A DNA stretch of 43,343 bases, taken from a virus. Shown in pieces: positions 17,668 to 25,157 of this stretch. The notes beneath the pieces were generated by a model that worked only from the letters and a program-made list of their open reading frames with translations, searched no databases and had not been told where the DNA came from. A program made the translations under genes and the position numbers. The stretch is from the IMG/VR virus record IMGVR_UViG_3300048837_002364, positions 1 to 43,343 of that record; one strand, written 5' to 3'. Position 1 is the first letter of the stretch. The number at the start of each line of letters is the position of its first letter.

Positions 17668-17675
17668 GTCAGACC

Positions 17676-18116
17676 TCAGATGCCGTCAGGCGTTGCGATC
17701 CACTTGGCCGGGTTGGCCGTGAGGAAGGCGTTGATCTTGCCGCTGGTCAGGTTGCCGCTCGCGGTTTCCCACAGACCAAGATACCGCTCGTAGGTCTGCT
17801 CGACGGGCAGCGGGTAGATGAACGTGCGTCCAGCGGTGTATGCGGTGTAAGCGATCGCGCCAGTGGTCAGGTGCGTGGTCTTCGAGGTCGCCAGGTTGGC
17901 GGTGCTGTCGGATACCAGGTCAAAGGTGACGTTGCCGGCGCCGCCAAACGCTGTATCGACCTGGATGACCAGATACAGCGGTTCACCGTTGCCGATGTCC
18001 TTCAGCGTCTGCGAAGCGCCGAGGTCGATCACGTCCGTATTCGGCGCGATGGCGTTGGTGGTGTTGAGCGCGATGGCGGCCGCGTCAGCGAATTCGAGGA
18101 AGTTGTCGAGAATCAT
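17676..18116 (-). CDS. capsid cement protein, Bbp16-like
   Basis: A 146-aa beta-rich protein (MILDNFLEFADA) with the YERYLGLWETASG stretch near its C-terminus. The overall look and the position right after the major capsid gene match the Bbp16 cement protein of the BPP-1 group, which decorates and stabilises the shell. It is separated from the capsid gene by a weak hairpin. Confidence 0.75.
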   Translation of the reverse strand: MILDNFLEFADAAAIALNTTNAIAPNTDVIDLGASQTLKDIGNGEPLYLVIQVDTAFGGAGNVTFDLVSDSTANLATSKTTHLTTGAIAYTAYTAGRTFIYPLPVEQTYERYLGLWETASGNLTSGKINAFLTANPAKWIATPDGI

Positions 18117-18138
18117 GGTGCAGTCCTTTCGTTAGATT

Positions 18139-18158
18139 GCCCCGGACTCAGCTGGGGC
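18139..18158 (-). terminator. weak hairpin between capsid and cement genes
   Basis: GCCCC (18139-18143) pairs with GGGGC (18154-18158). No T-run follows on the minus strand, so it is more likely an attenuator or mRNA-stabilising hairpin than a full terminator. Confidence 0.35.
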
Positions 18159-18166
18159 TTCACAGT

Positions 18167-19165
18167 TTAGATGCCGGATTCGGTCGACAGCAGGGCGTCG
18201 ACGCGGCGGATGGGAACGCCCAGGAACTTGTTGACCAGCTTGCCCTGCGCGTCCTCGACCGTCTTGAACGCCAGGGTGCCTTTGTTGGCCGCCTGGTCAT
18301 CGATGGCGTCGAGGGTGTCGCGGTTGGCGTAGAAGGCCGGGCGCCCCATGCCGAGGCTGGGGATGCGGCGCATCGCCTTGCGCATCAGCGAGTCGAGCAC
18401 GGGGCCGGTTGCGCCAGACGCAACGATGTCCTCCAGGTCGAAGTTGATGCGCACGACATAGCGCCAGTCTCGCACGGACAGGCCGCAATCCCAGCGGTAG
18501 TGCGTGCGGTAGGCTTCCATCCGGCCGCCGGCGCCGTCGATGTTCTCAATGGTGACCTGCCCTTTGTCTTCCATGTGCAGGCCGGCCATCGAACCCTTCG
18601 GGTAGATGCCGTGGACAGTGTTCGGCCCCCACACAACCAGCCAGATCGAGGCGTTGTCGGAACCGTCCGGGGTAGCCGCCGAGGTCAGGATGTTGGTGCC
18701 GTTCTCGGCCGCCTGGTCGTTGAAGCGAGGAGCGAATCCGGTGAAGGCTTCCGGCTCGGTCGACTCGTTGCCGTAGAACAGCGTCGAGACGAGTTCCTGG
18801 TTGATGCCCTCGATGTGGGCTCGATCCTCAGACAGGCGGAAAGCAGCGGTGTTGCCGTTGAGGTCGGCCAGTGCCTTGTCCACTTCGGCGTAGGCTTCCA
18901 GCATGCCGCAGGCGTCGGTGACTTGCAGGACGCGCGACTTGCCGGGCTGGACGCCGCCATACAGCTTGCGCCAGGTCGGGGTCGGCAGGCCGGTACGGAC
19001 AGTGGTGCGGTGGCCGGTCGGCAAGTTACCTTCGACCCAGACCATGTCTTCAAGGACTTCGTTGGTCTGCGTCAGCATTTCGCTGATGGTGGCGATCTTG
19101 CCGTCAGGGTCGAGCCGCTTGGTCAGATCGAGCAGGGTGGGGTGAGTAGTAGCGAGCGTCGTCAT
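18167..19165 (-). CDS. major capsid protein, BPP-1 type
   Basis: A 332-aa protein with the sequence look of the BPP-1-like HK97-fold capsid subunit. The N-terminal part contains LDLTKRLDPDGKIATISEML and NEVLEDMVWVEGN, followed by a capsid-like central region and a C-terminal FLGVPIRRVDALLSTE, a common ending for this family. It lies between scaffold and cement genes, the normal head order. No long delta domain is visible, which fits the presence of a separate scaffold. Confidence 0.85.
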   Translation of the reverse strand: MTTLATTHPTLLDLTKRLDPDGKIATISEMLTQTNEVLEDMVWVEGNLPTGHRTTVRTGLPTPTWRKLYGGVQPGKSRVLQVTDACGMLEAYAEVDKALADLNGNTAAFRLSEDRAHIEGINQELVSTLFYGNESTEPEAFTGFAPRFNDQAAENGTNILTSAATPDGSDNASIWLVVWGPNTVHGIYPKGSMAGLHMEDKGQVTIENIDGAGGRMEAYRTHYRWDCGLSVRDWRYVVRINFDLEDIVASGATGPVLDSLMRKAMRRIPSLGMGRPAFYANRDTLDAIDDQAANKGTLAFKTVEDAQGKLVNKFLGVPIRRVDALLSTESGI

Positions 19166-19177
19166 GGTTGACTCCTG

Positions 19178-19828
19178 TTAATTCATGTTGGGAAACATAC
19201 GTTTTGCCGGATCGGCCTGCGCCACGTTGCCGGAGCGGCCAGGGACGAATCCATCTTCACTGATTGCCTTGCCGGCCCTGACAAACGCCCGGATCAGTTC
19301 CGGATGATTGCCAAGTCCGGTTTCATCCAGCAGCGTGCGCAGTTCAGGCGTGCCGAAGGTGTCGATGGCCTTCTTCGCCAAGGCGAGGTTTTCGGTCAGC
19401 TTGTCGCCGCCGAACTCCTTGTCCGCCTTGGAATCGTTCTGCCATTGCTCACGGACGTTCGCCAGTGCTTCTTCCTGCTTGGCGGCGAGCGCGGGCGCGA
19501 TCTTGTCGAGTATCGCTTGCGCTGCTTCTTGCGGAAGGTTCAATTCCTTGGCGGCTTCCGAGAATCCTTCGAGCACCTTGGGGTCGAACTGCCGGCCTTC
19601 AGGAGCCTTGAACTCGTATGCCTCTGGTGTGCCCTGCGGATTCGCCTGCTCGCCTTCGGTCTTGCCGGCCTCGGCCGTTGTGGTGGCCTCGGTGGTCTGC
19701 CCTTCGGTTGCCTGCTGAGTTTGGCCGGCGGCTGCCGCTGCGGTAGCGGCTTCCGTTGCGGCCGTCGTGGACGTGGCTGCGCCTTCAGTGGGATTTGCGG
19801 CTTCAGTCGTCTGTTGAGTCGGTTCCAT
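19178..19828 (-). CDS. scaffolding protein
   Basis: A 216-aa protein. The first 70 residues are low complexity (Ala, Thr, Glu, Gln), followed by a helical acidic middle (PKVLEGFSEAAKELNLP) and a C-terminus ending DPAKRMFPNMN. Disordered N-terminus, helical core and position immediately upstream of the capsid are typical of phage scaffolds. The start lies inside the end of the Bbp19-like gene. Confidence 0.8.
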   Translation of the reverse strand: MEPTQQTTEAANPTEGAATSTTAATEAATAAAAAGQTQQATEGQTTEATTTAEAGKTEGEQANPQGTPEAYEFKAPEGRQFDPKVLEGFSEAAKELNLPQEAAQAILDKIAPALAAKQEEALANVREQWQNDSKADKEFGGDKLTENLALAKKAIDTFGTPELRTLLDETGLGNHPELIRAFVRAGKAISEDGFVPGRSGNVAQADPAKRMFPNMN

Positions 19829-20147
19829 TTCTTTCCTCGATTGCGGTCGCTTCTTTCAGCATGACCGTGTAAAGCTCGGGGCAGGATGCGTGGATGATTG
19901 CCAGCAGGCGGTTGCCGTTGTTGCGGTTTCCTTCGTTGAACGCCATCTGCATACTGTTGGTGTTGAACGAAAGCCGGAACACGCCAGCCTGATCCAGCAA
20001 GCGCCACACAATCCGGCGCCCCTGCCTGCACTTCATCAACCACTTAACATCCGACGCTTCCGTATCCTTCGCCAGCTTGTTGCGCGTTGCCGTATCTTCC
20101 TTCGCGCGCTCCTGGCTGCGGATGTCGGTCGGGTCGTAACTGCTCAT
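19803..20147 (-). CDS. Bbp19-like phage protein
   Basis: A 114-aa protein with the conserved core WLMKCRQGRRIVWRLLDQAG followed by FNEGNRNNGNRLLA, the pattern of the Bbp19-like family found with BPP-1-type head genes. Its exact role in the head is not known to me. The ATG at 20147 lies only six bases after the -10-like element of a promoter motif and no ribosome binding site is present, so the mRNA is probably leaderless. Confidence 0.75.
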   Translation of the reverse strand: MSSYDPTDIRSQERAKEDTATRNKLAKDTEASDVKWLMKCRQGRRIVWRLLDQAGVFRLSFNTNSMQMAFNEGNRNNGNRLLAIIHASCPELYTVMLKEATAIEERNGTDSTDD

Positions 20148-20153
20148 GATGGC

Positions 20154-20187
20154 AATCTATGCTGTGATGCTTGAGGTACGCGCACCC
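20154..20187 (-). promoter_or_regulatory. late promoter-like motif, copy 3
   Basis: GGGTGCGCGTACC on the minus strand, 13 bases, then CATAGATT. It shares extra identical bases with copy 4 between the two blocks. With the usual 7-base distance, transcription would begin at the A of the Bbp19-like start codon. Confidence 0.65.
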
Positions 20188-20205
20188 AAGAATGGCAGGC
20201 AACAA

Positions 20206-20230
20206 GAAACCGCCCTTGTGAGGCGGTTTC
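20206..20230 (-). terminator. hairpin terminator after the appendage gene
   Basis: GAAACCGCC (20206-20214) pairs perfectly with GGCGGTTTC (20222-20230). On the minus strand it is followed by TTGTTGCC, a weak T-rich tail. It ends the portal/appendage transcript just before the promoter motif that serves the capsid genes. Confidence 0.65.
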
Positions 20231-20271
20231 GACGGAGGCGAAGGTCATGGGGTTCAGGCGGATTGCACTAG

Positions 20272-21969
20272 CTAGTGCTCAAGCTCCCACAGCACCGTGC
20301 TTGTATCCGTGCCGCTGGTGCTGTTGATGACGAACGAAGTGCCAGCCGTGACAGTGCCGAGCGTGAGAATCCCAGGCGTGCCACCCGTCGTCTGGTGGCA
20401 CAGCTTAATGCGGCTGTTCGCGTGTACCTTCGACGTGTTGACCGTCACAGTACCGCCAACCAGCGTAGCGACACCGCGTACCGTGGAGCTGATCGTGCCG
20501 GTAACAGGGCCATTCAGCGTGCAGCCCTTCTCGACGTTCACCGTGCCAGAAACGTTGTTGATCGAATTGGTCGCGCCCTCGACGTAGGTGTTGTGCAGGT
20601 TGATGGTCGCTCCGTTGTTGATGATGCCGGTCGCGCCCGTACCGAACGCGCGAATCGCGGTGTTGAACAGGTTGACCGTGGCAGCGGCTCCGGTCTCGAT
20701 GCCTACCGTGTTCGACGCGACGCCGGATGTGTTCTTGATGTCGATGCAGCCACCGTACCAGTTCACGATGCACGGAGAGCCGATGTAGAACTCACCCCAA
20801 TTATCGAAGGCGCTGCCGGCGACGTTCGGTTTGTTGGCGTAGTCGATATGCTGAACGATCCGATGATTGTAGAAGTTGAACGTACCAAGATCGGTGGCAG
20901 CCGCCATGCCCATGCTCATCGGGTTCATGTTGCCGCCGATGCTGTCGGTATCGTTGTACGGGATCGTCACCGAGTCGATGAATTCGACAATCGTGTTGTC
21001 GTTGCTAGCTGTTACCCGACCGCCATATTTAAACCAGCCGTTTCGCGTTTCGCGGATGGTACTACGGATAAATCGCGTGAATCCGCCAGCGATGACAGGT
21101 GCCTGCGAAGCACCATTCATGTGGGTATTGTTGTTGAGGTGGTCGATGTTGCAATTGATGAACGTCAGTTCAGCGCCGCCCCACGCCTCCGGCGACACCG
21201 TGCCGAATGAGTCCATGTCACCCCACGCCTCGATGCCTTTGAACGTGAGGTTTGTAAACGTATTCTCGTACAGATTTTGAAATAACCAGTTCGGTGAACT
21301 GGTGTTTTCGGAAATTGCTATGCTGGCACCGTCGAGTGCCGCGATATTGATACCGGGTTGCATCACGGTCCCGGTTGGAGTTCCCGCAGTACTCGGGATA
21401 GTCGTAGTGTTGTGATCACCTGGCAGCAGCAGAATCGTGACGGGGTTGATCCGATACAGGCGGATCGTCGCTGATGCTACGATGCTCGTATCAAATTTCT
21501 CGTACAACTCGATGTAGGCAACCGTGTCAATTGTCGTCGTATCCCAAGACTTGATCTTGAAATACTTGGTCGAGGCGTTGACCTGAAGTAGACCGTGTGC
21601 CAGAACGCCGTGCGCTCCAGAGCCGAGCGTTTTGCTGAAACCTGTCAGTCCTGCAGCGGTCATGCTAGGTGTTGTGCTAGTGGAGAGCAGAGTTGTTGCC
21701 GTGAGCGTATCAACCAGCTCGATGCGGCTTCCCGCCGCGTCAATTGCTTCTTGAATGGTGGCGTACATGCCGCCAGCCCCGACAGTGAGGATGTCACCGA
21801 GCAATGATACTGTAGCGCCTGTTTGATCAACTAGCACGGCGTTGCCGTTGGCGTCGGTTACAATACGTCCAAATATCGACTCGCCGCCGTCCCGATCCTT
21901 GACGCCAACAATGTCACCCGTGTCGGTGTCGTAGAGCCACGCTTGTCCCGCCTTCATGTAAGTGCTCAT
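20272..21969 (-). CDS. beta-helix appendage protein in the head module
   Basis: A 565-aa protein. The N-terminal 60 residues carry a short beta-rich adaptor (MSTYMKAGQAWLYDTDTG), followed by GGMYATIQEAIDAA, the typical entry of a pectate-lyase-like beta-helix, then many short Asn/Gly/Thr turns. The last 50 residues (RIKLCHQTTGG and FVINSTSGTD) are a common trimer-tip ending of phage fibres. It lies between portal and capsid genes rather than with the tailspike, so it may decorate the head or form a second receptor-binding spike. The location in the virion is inference. Confidence 0.7.
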   Translation of the reverse strand: MSTYMKAGQAWLYDTDTGDIVGVKDRDGGESIFGRIVTDANGNAVLVDQTGATVSLLGDILTVGAGGMYATIQEAIDAAGSRIELVDTLTATTLLSTSTTPSMTAAGLTGFSKTLGSGAHGVLAHGLLQVNASTKYFKIKSWDTTTIDTVAYIELYEKFDTSIVASATIRLYRINPVTILLLPGDHNTTTIPSTAGTPTGTVMQPGINIAALDGASIAISENTSSPNWLFQNLYENTFTNLTFKGIEAWGDMDSFGTVSPEAWGGAELTFINCNIDHLNNNTHMNGASQAPVIAGGFTRFIRSTIRETRNGWFKYGGRVTASNDNTIVEFIDSVTIPYNDTDSIGGNMNPMSMGMAAATDLGTFNFYNHRIVQHIDYANKPNVAGSAFDNWGEFYIGSPCIVNWYGGCIDIKNTSGVASNTVGIETGAAATVNLFNTAIRAFGTGATGIINNGATINLHNTYVEGATNSINNVSGTVNVEKGCTLNGPVTGTISSTVRGVATLVGGTVTVNTSKVHANSRIKLCHQTTGGTPGILTLGTVTAGTSFVINSTSGTDTSTVLWELEH

Positions 21970-21980
21970 GTTTTCTCCTG

Positions 21981-22487
21981 TCAGAGTAGAAATCCACGCT
22001 GTTGCATAAAATCAACAGGGTGCTTCGCGTGCTTTTGCTGATTGCACGTCGCGCGCAAAAGCTGGATGTTGTCGTCCCTATTTGTGCCGCCAAGCGCCAG
22101 CGGCATGATGTGGTCTAGGTGGTAGTCGTCACCAAGCGGTTGAGCGCAACCGCAGGCACATTTTCCGCGCTGAAGACTGAACAGCCTGGCAGCAAGGTTG
22201 GGCGACAACTTCATTCCATCCGCCCGCTTCCTTGCCCGATAGTTCTGCGTGATTACTTGACGCGCGTGCGGATTGGCCGCATGCCATTTCGCGTTTGACT
22301 CTTTTAGCTTTTCAGGATTTGCGGAGCGCCACTTTTTGGTCGACTCAGCAACTTTTATTCTGTTCTTATCGTTGTACCGTTTCCTTGCCGCCTTTACTTT
22401 TTCTTGATTTGTCGCGCGCCACTCTCTGCGGCATGCGTTACACGCTCTGCCTTCCAATTCGGCACCGCACTTTCCGCACGTTTTCAT
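21981..22487 (-). CDS. HNH endonuclease, free-standing
   Basis: A 168-aa nuclease. Two CxxC pairs at residues 4-7 and 16-19 form an N-terminal zinc knuckle, a Lys-rich helical linker follows, and the HNH core is CACGCAQPLGDDYHLDHIMP with LLRATCNQQK after it. Its ATG overlaps the portal stop (ATGA), so it is cotranslated with an essential gene, a common place for selfish nucleases. Confidence 0.85.
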   Translation of the reverse strand: MKTCGKCGAELEGRACNACRREWRATNQEKVKAARKRYNDKNRIKVAESTKKWRSANPEKLKESNAKWHAANPHARQVITQNYRARKRADGMKLSPNLAARLFSLQRGKCACGCAQPLGDDYHLDHIMPLALGGTNRDDNIQLLRATCNQQKHAKHPVDFMQQRGFLL

Positions 22488-24148
22488 GTGTATCCGCTAT
22501 ACGCACGTGTGACATCGGTTAATCCATTCTTTCCGCTGGTGTCCGCTGCGGCCAGGTCTTTGGCGGTACGTGCGCGCTGCTCCATGCTGTCCTGCAATGC
22601 CTGCGCCTGCGCAGCCTGCGCCCGCTGCTGGCGTATCAATGCCACCTTGTCGCCAGGCACAACCAGTTCCGGGTCGATGCCCAGCATGTCGGCGTAGGCG
22701 TCGGCCCAGCGGTCGGCATCGAACTTGTCAAGCACTTCCGGCTTGATGCCGGCGACTGCCCCAAGGTTGCCGACGAAGCGATCCACCGAGTTGGTTGCAA
22801 TGGCGCGCTGCGCCTGGGCAAGCATGGAAACAAACTCGACGTTCAGTTCCATGCCTTGCAGCTCCTGCGGCGGCGGCGGCACGATGTTGGCCTCGACCAT
22901 GCGGGCGAAGGTCATTTCGATCAGCGGGTCAAGGATTTCGTTGTGCATGCGCTCCAGCACCGGCCCCAGCATCAACAGCTTTTCCTCGTGACGCTCGGCC
23001 ACTTCGGTCGCGGTCATATTGCGGTTGTCACCGCCTGCCAGCATCAGGAACAGGTCGGCATAGAAGCTTGACTTGATGCGCTCGCGCACGTCGCGGATGT
23101 CTTCGAGCAGATAGGACAGATTGAGGTTGACTTCCCATGCCGTGCGAATGCCGCCAGTAGGCGAAGCTGAATCGACATAGGTCACGCCGCCAGGCAGTTG
23201 ATCAACGCCCCGGTTCTGCATGCTTGTCGGTGCCTGCAATGGCGGCTTGGTCTGGTAGTCGATGCCCTGCGCCTTGCGCAATTGCTCGTGCTGCAATTGC
23301 TTGATGTCGCCCAAGGCTTCCATCGCCGGGCTGTTTCCGTAGATGTCGCCGCCAGAGGTCATCCAGCGCGGACACAATGCCGGGAATGTCTTGAAGCCAG
23401 ACTCGCGCAGAAACTTGTCTTCATTGCCGCCCGCCTCGATGTAGACGGACTGATACGCCATGTTCTGCGCGTCACGCTTCGACGCATCGCGCGCCTTGCG
23501 AGGCTCGATGGCCTGAAGTACCGGAATCCAACTATCGAGCTGGTTGCGATCGTGCATGGCCTGTACCGTGCTGCTGCACTTGTCGCGCCCGAACTGCTCG
23601 ACCATCTGGCCGACTGTCATTTCGTATTCGCGGAAAATGGTATTGACCCGGCCACGGTGATCGGCGGCAAGGCAGAACTCGCCGGTCGTGATTTGATAGT
23701 GGTGAATGACGTTATCGAAGTCTGGCAGCACGATGCTGGATGCCGTACCGAACGCGCCCAATTCCTCGTACATCGAATGCAGCGAGCGATAGGTGTTCGA
23801 CTTTGCGAAGATCATCTGCATGATGCGGGTGACATCGGCCAGCCACGCCTTGACCGCCGCCGATTCGTCAAGCCCTGGATCGGCAGTCGTGAGGCGAAAC
23901 CAAGGCCGCGCCGGGCTGGTCATGCCTGCCATCATCCCTGCCGCAAGCACACTCAGCGCCCGCGTGCCAGTCGAGTCATAAATGTTGTTGTGTCGCTTGT
24001 CGCCCTTGTTGCGGTCAGACGTAAAGAACCGCCCGGCACGCGGGAGCAGATAAGTGCTGATCTCCTGCCAGTGCGCGTCCCAACTTGCCCGCTCGTTCTT
24101 GAGCGATGACGAGCGCGAGCGAACTTTCTGCTGCTTTGTTTGCTCCAT
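22484..24148 (-). CDS. portal (head-to-tail connector) protein
   Basis: A 554-aa protein of the podovirus head-tail connector family: the N-terminal helix MEQTKQQKVRSRSSSLKNERASWDAHWQEISTYLLPR region, an NNIYDSTGTRALSVLAAGMM stretch near 55-75, and a long C-terminal helical barrel. Twelve copies would form the ring through which DNA is packed. Earlier GTG (24151) is possible; ATG 24148 overlaps the upstream stop (TGATG). Confidence 0.9.
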   Translation of the reverse strand: MEQTKQQKVRSRSSSLKNERASWDAHWQEISTYLLPRAGRFFTSDRNKGDKRHNNIYDSTGTRALSVLAAGMMAGMTSPARPWFRLTTADPGLDESAAVKAWLADVTRIMQMIFAKSNTYRSLHSMYEELGAFGTASSIVLPDFDNVIHHYQITTGEFCLAADHRGRVNTIFREYEMTVGQMVEQFGRDKCSSTVQAMHDRNQLDSWIPVLQAIEPRKARDASKRDAQNMAYQSVYIEAGGNEDKFLRESGFKTFPALCPRWMTSGGDIYGNSPAMEALGDIKQLQHEQLRKAQGIDYQTKPPLQAPTSMQNRGVDQLPGGVTYVDSASPTGGIRTAWEVNLNLSYLLEDIRDVRERIKSSFYADLFLMLAGGDNRNMTATEVAERHEEKLLMLGPVLERMHNEILDPLIEMTFARMVEANIVPPPPQELQGMELNVEFVSMLAQAQRAIATNSVDRFVGNLGAVAGIKPEVLDKFDADRWADAYADMLGIDPELVVPGDKVALIRQQRAQAAQAQALQDSMEQRARTAKDLAAADTSGKNGLTDVTRAYSGYT

Positions 24149-24522
24149 CACATCCCCAGCAGGGTTGACTTGCCGAGAACCATGTCTTCCTTCTTCACCC
24201 CGGCGGGGCCGGTCAGCATGGTCCCTGACACCCCGCCACGCCCGGCAGATGAAGCCGCGTCCAGCATGGAACGTGTATCGGGGCGCTTCTGGTTGGCCGC
24301 GTTGAACTTCTGGTCGGCAGCCTTGGCCTGCGCGGCATAGTCGGCAGCCTGCGCGGCTGATTGCTGCTCGTAGGCCTTGAGTTGGGCGTCGGCATCGGCC
24401 TGGGCTTGAGCATTGGCCTCGCGCTGCGCGTCAATCGCCGCATCCGCCTGTTTCTTGCTGGTGTATGCGCTGTATCCGGCCACGACTGCTGTCGTGACAG
24501 CGGCGACGATTGCGAAACTCAT
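24148..24522 (-). CDS. small Ala/Gln-rich phage protein
   Basis: A 124-aa protein: N-terminal hydrophobic helix (about 3-19, AIVAAVTTAVVAGYSAY), then a long Ala/Gln/Asp coiled-coil-like helix (25-75) and a glycine-rich end. The design recalls small gp14-like membrane-active or head-tail proteins. Overlaps by four bases with both neighbours indicate tight coupling with the portal gene. Function unproven. Confidence 0.6.
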   Translation of the reverse strand: MSFAIVAAVTTAVVAGYSAYTSKKQADAAIDAQREANAQAQADADAQLKAYEQQSAAQAADYAAQAKAADQKFNAANQKRPDTRSMLDAASSAGRGGVSGTMLTGPAGVKKEDMVLGKSTLLGM

Positions 24523-24947
24523 GTCAAAGCCCCCTGTGTTACATTGCCCAGCGCCGGGTTGCGCGACTGCAACCTGTCGGCCTCGGTCGTCATGGCTTCC
24601 TCAATGGCGGAAATATCGGTCAGTTCAGTCGGGATGATCGTTGTCCACCACGTCTCAGCGTGTGTTACACCGGCCCGCTTCGCCCCAGCCTTGGCCGGCA
24701 GCACATGGAACCCGGTCAGCCGGCGCGGCCCCTCGTCGGTCGTCACGGTGATGTCGCCATACAGCACGCAGATGTTGTCCATCTCAGTCAGTGCGCCAGT
24801 CAGCGCCACGCCGGCAGGAATGAAAATGGTGCGGGCGTACATGCCGCCATGAACCAGGTGCGTGGTAGACAGGTCAACCTGTGGAAACAGCGCCAACTCG
24901 CGCTCAAGCGCGCGAACCGCATCAATTGGAATGACGGATATGTCCAT
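24519..24947 (-). CDS. hypothetical cupin-like phage protein
   Basis: A 142-aa protein starting MDISVIPIDAVRALE, with a beta-rich middle (YARTIFIPAGVALTGAL, ICVLYGDITVTTDEG) that looks like a small cupin barrel. It is a known companion of portal genes in this phage group, with unknown function. ATG 24947 is seven bases after the -10-like element of promoter copy 4, so it would be at the 5' end of the mRNA; ATG 24953 is the alternative. No ribosome binding site is present. Confidence 0.65.
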   Translation of the reverse strand: MDISVIPIDAVRALERELALFPQVDLSTTHLVHGGMYARTIFIPAGVALTGALTEMDNICVLYGDITVTTDEGPRRLTGFHVLPAKAGAKRAGVTHAETWWTTIIPTELTDISAIEEAMTTEADRLQSRNPALGNVTQGALT

Positions 24948-24953
24948 GTGCAT

Positions 24954-24987
24954 AATCTATGCGTGGCCGCTTGTGGTACGCGCACCC
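24954..24987 (-). promoter_or_regulatory. late promoter-like motif, copy 4
   Basis: GGGTGCGCGTACC on the minus strand, 13 bases, then CATAGATT. It is the first promoter-like element of the late region, directly upstream of the cupin-like gene and portal. Confidence 0.65.
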
Positions 24988-25004
24988 GCTGCTACACTGA
25001 CGGC

Positions 25005-25157
25005 ATGGGATTCACGCTCGAAATACTAAGGGAAATAGTCTGGAGGCTACGCAGGCCGACATGGCGAAAGACTTGGGCTTGGCTCTCCTGCGGCAGCGGC
25101 ATGCGCTTGATCGTACTGGTCGGCTCGGTCGCCTATCTGTTGTTGGCGTGGCTATAG
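25005..25157 (+). CDS. possible 50-aa membrane peptide, opposite strand
   Basis: An ORF starting MGFTLEILREIVWRLRRP at ATG 25005 encodes a basic amphipathic N-terminus and one membrane helix (MRLIVLVGSVAYLLLAWL). It runs against the surrounding genes in the only sizeable gap of the late region and overlaps the end of terminase by 25 bases. TACACT at 24992 with TTGTGG 16 bases upstream could be a promoter. There is no good ribosome binding site, so the call is tentative. Confidence 0.3.
   Translation: MGFTLEILREIVWRLRRPTWRKTWAWLSCGSGMRLIVLVGSVAYLLLAWL

Noticed and set aside
18167-25133. Possible diversity-generating retroelement, as in phage BPP-1
   Set aside because: The head genes resemble BPP-1, but no reverse transcriptase gene and no template/variable repeat pair next to the tailspike could be found.
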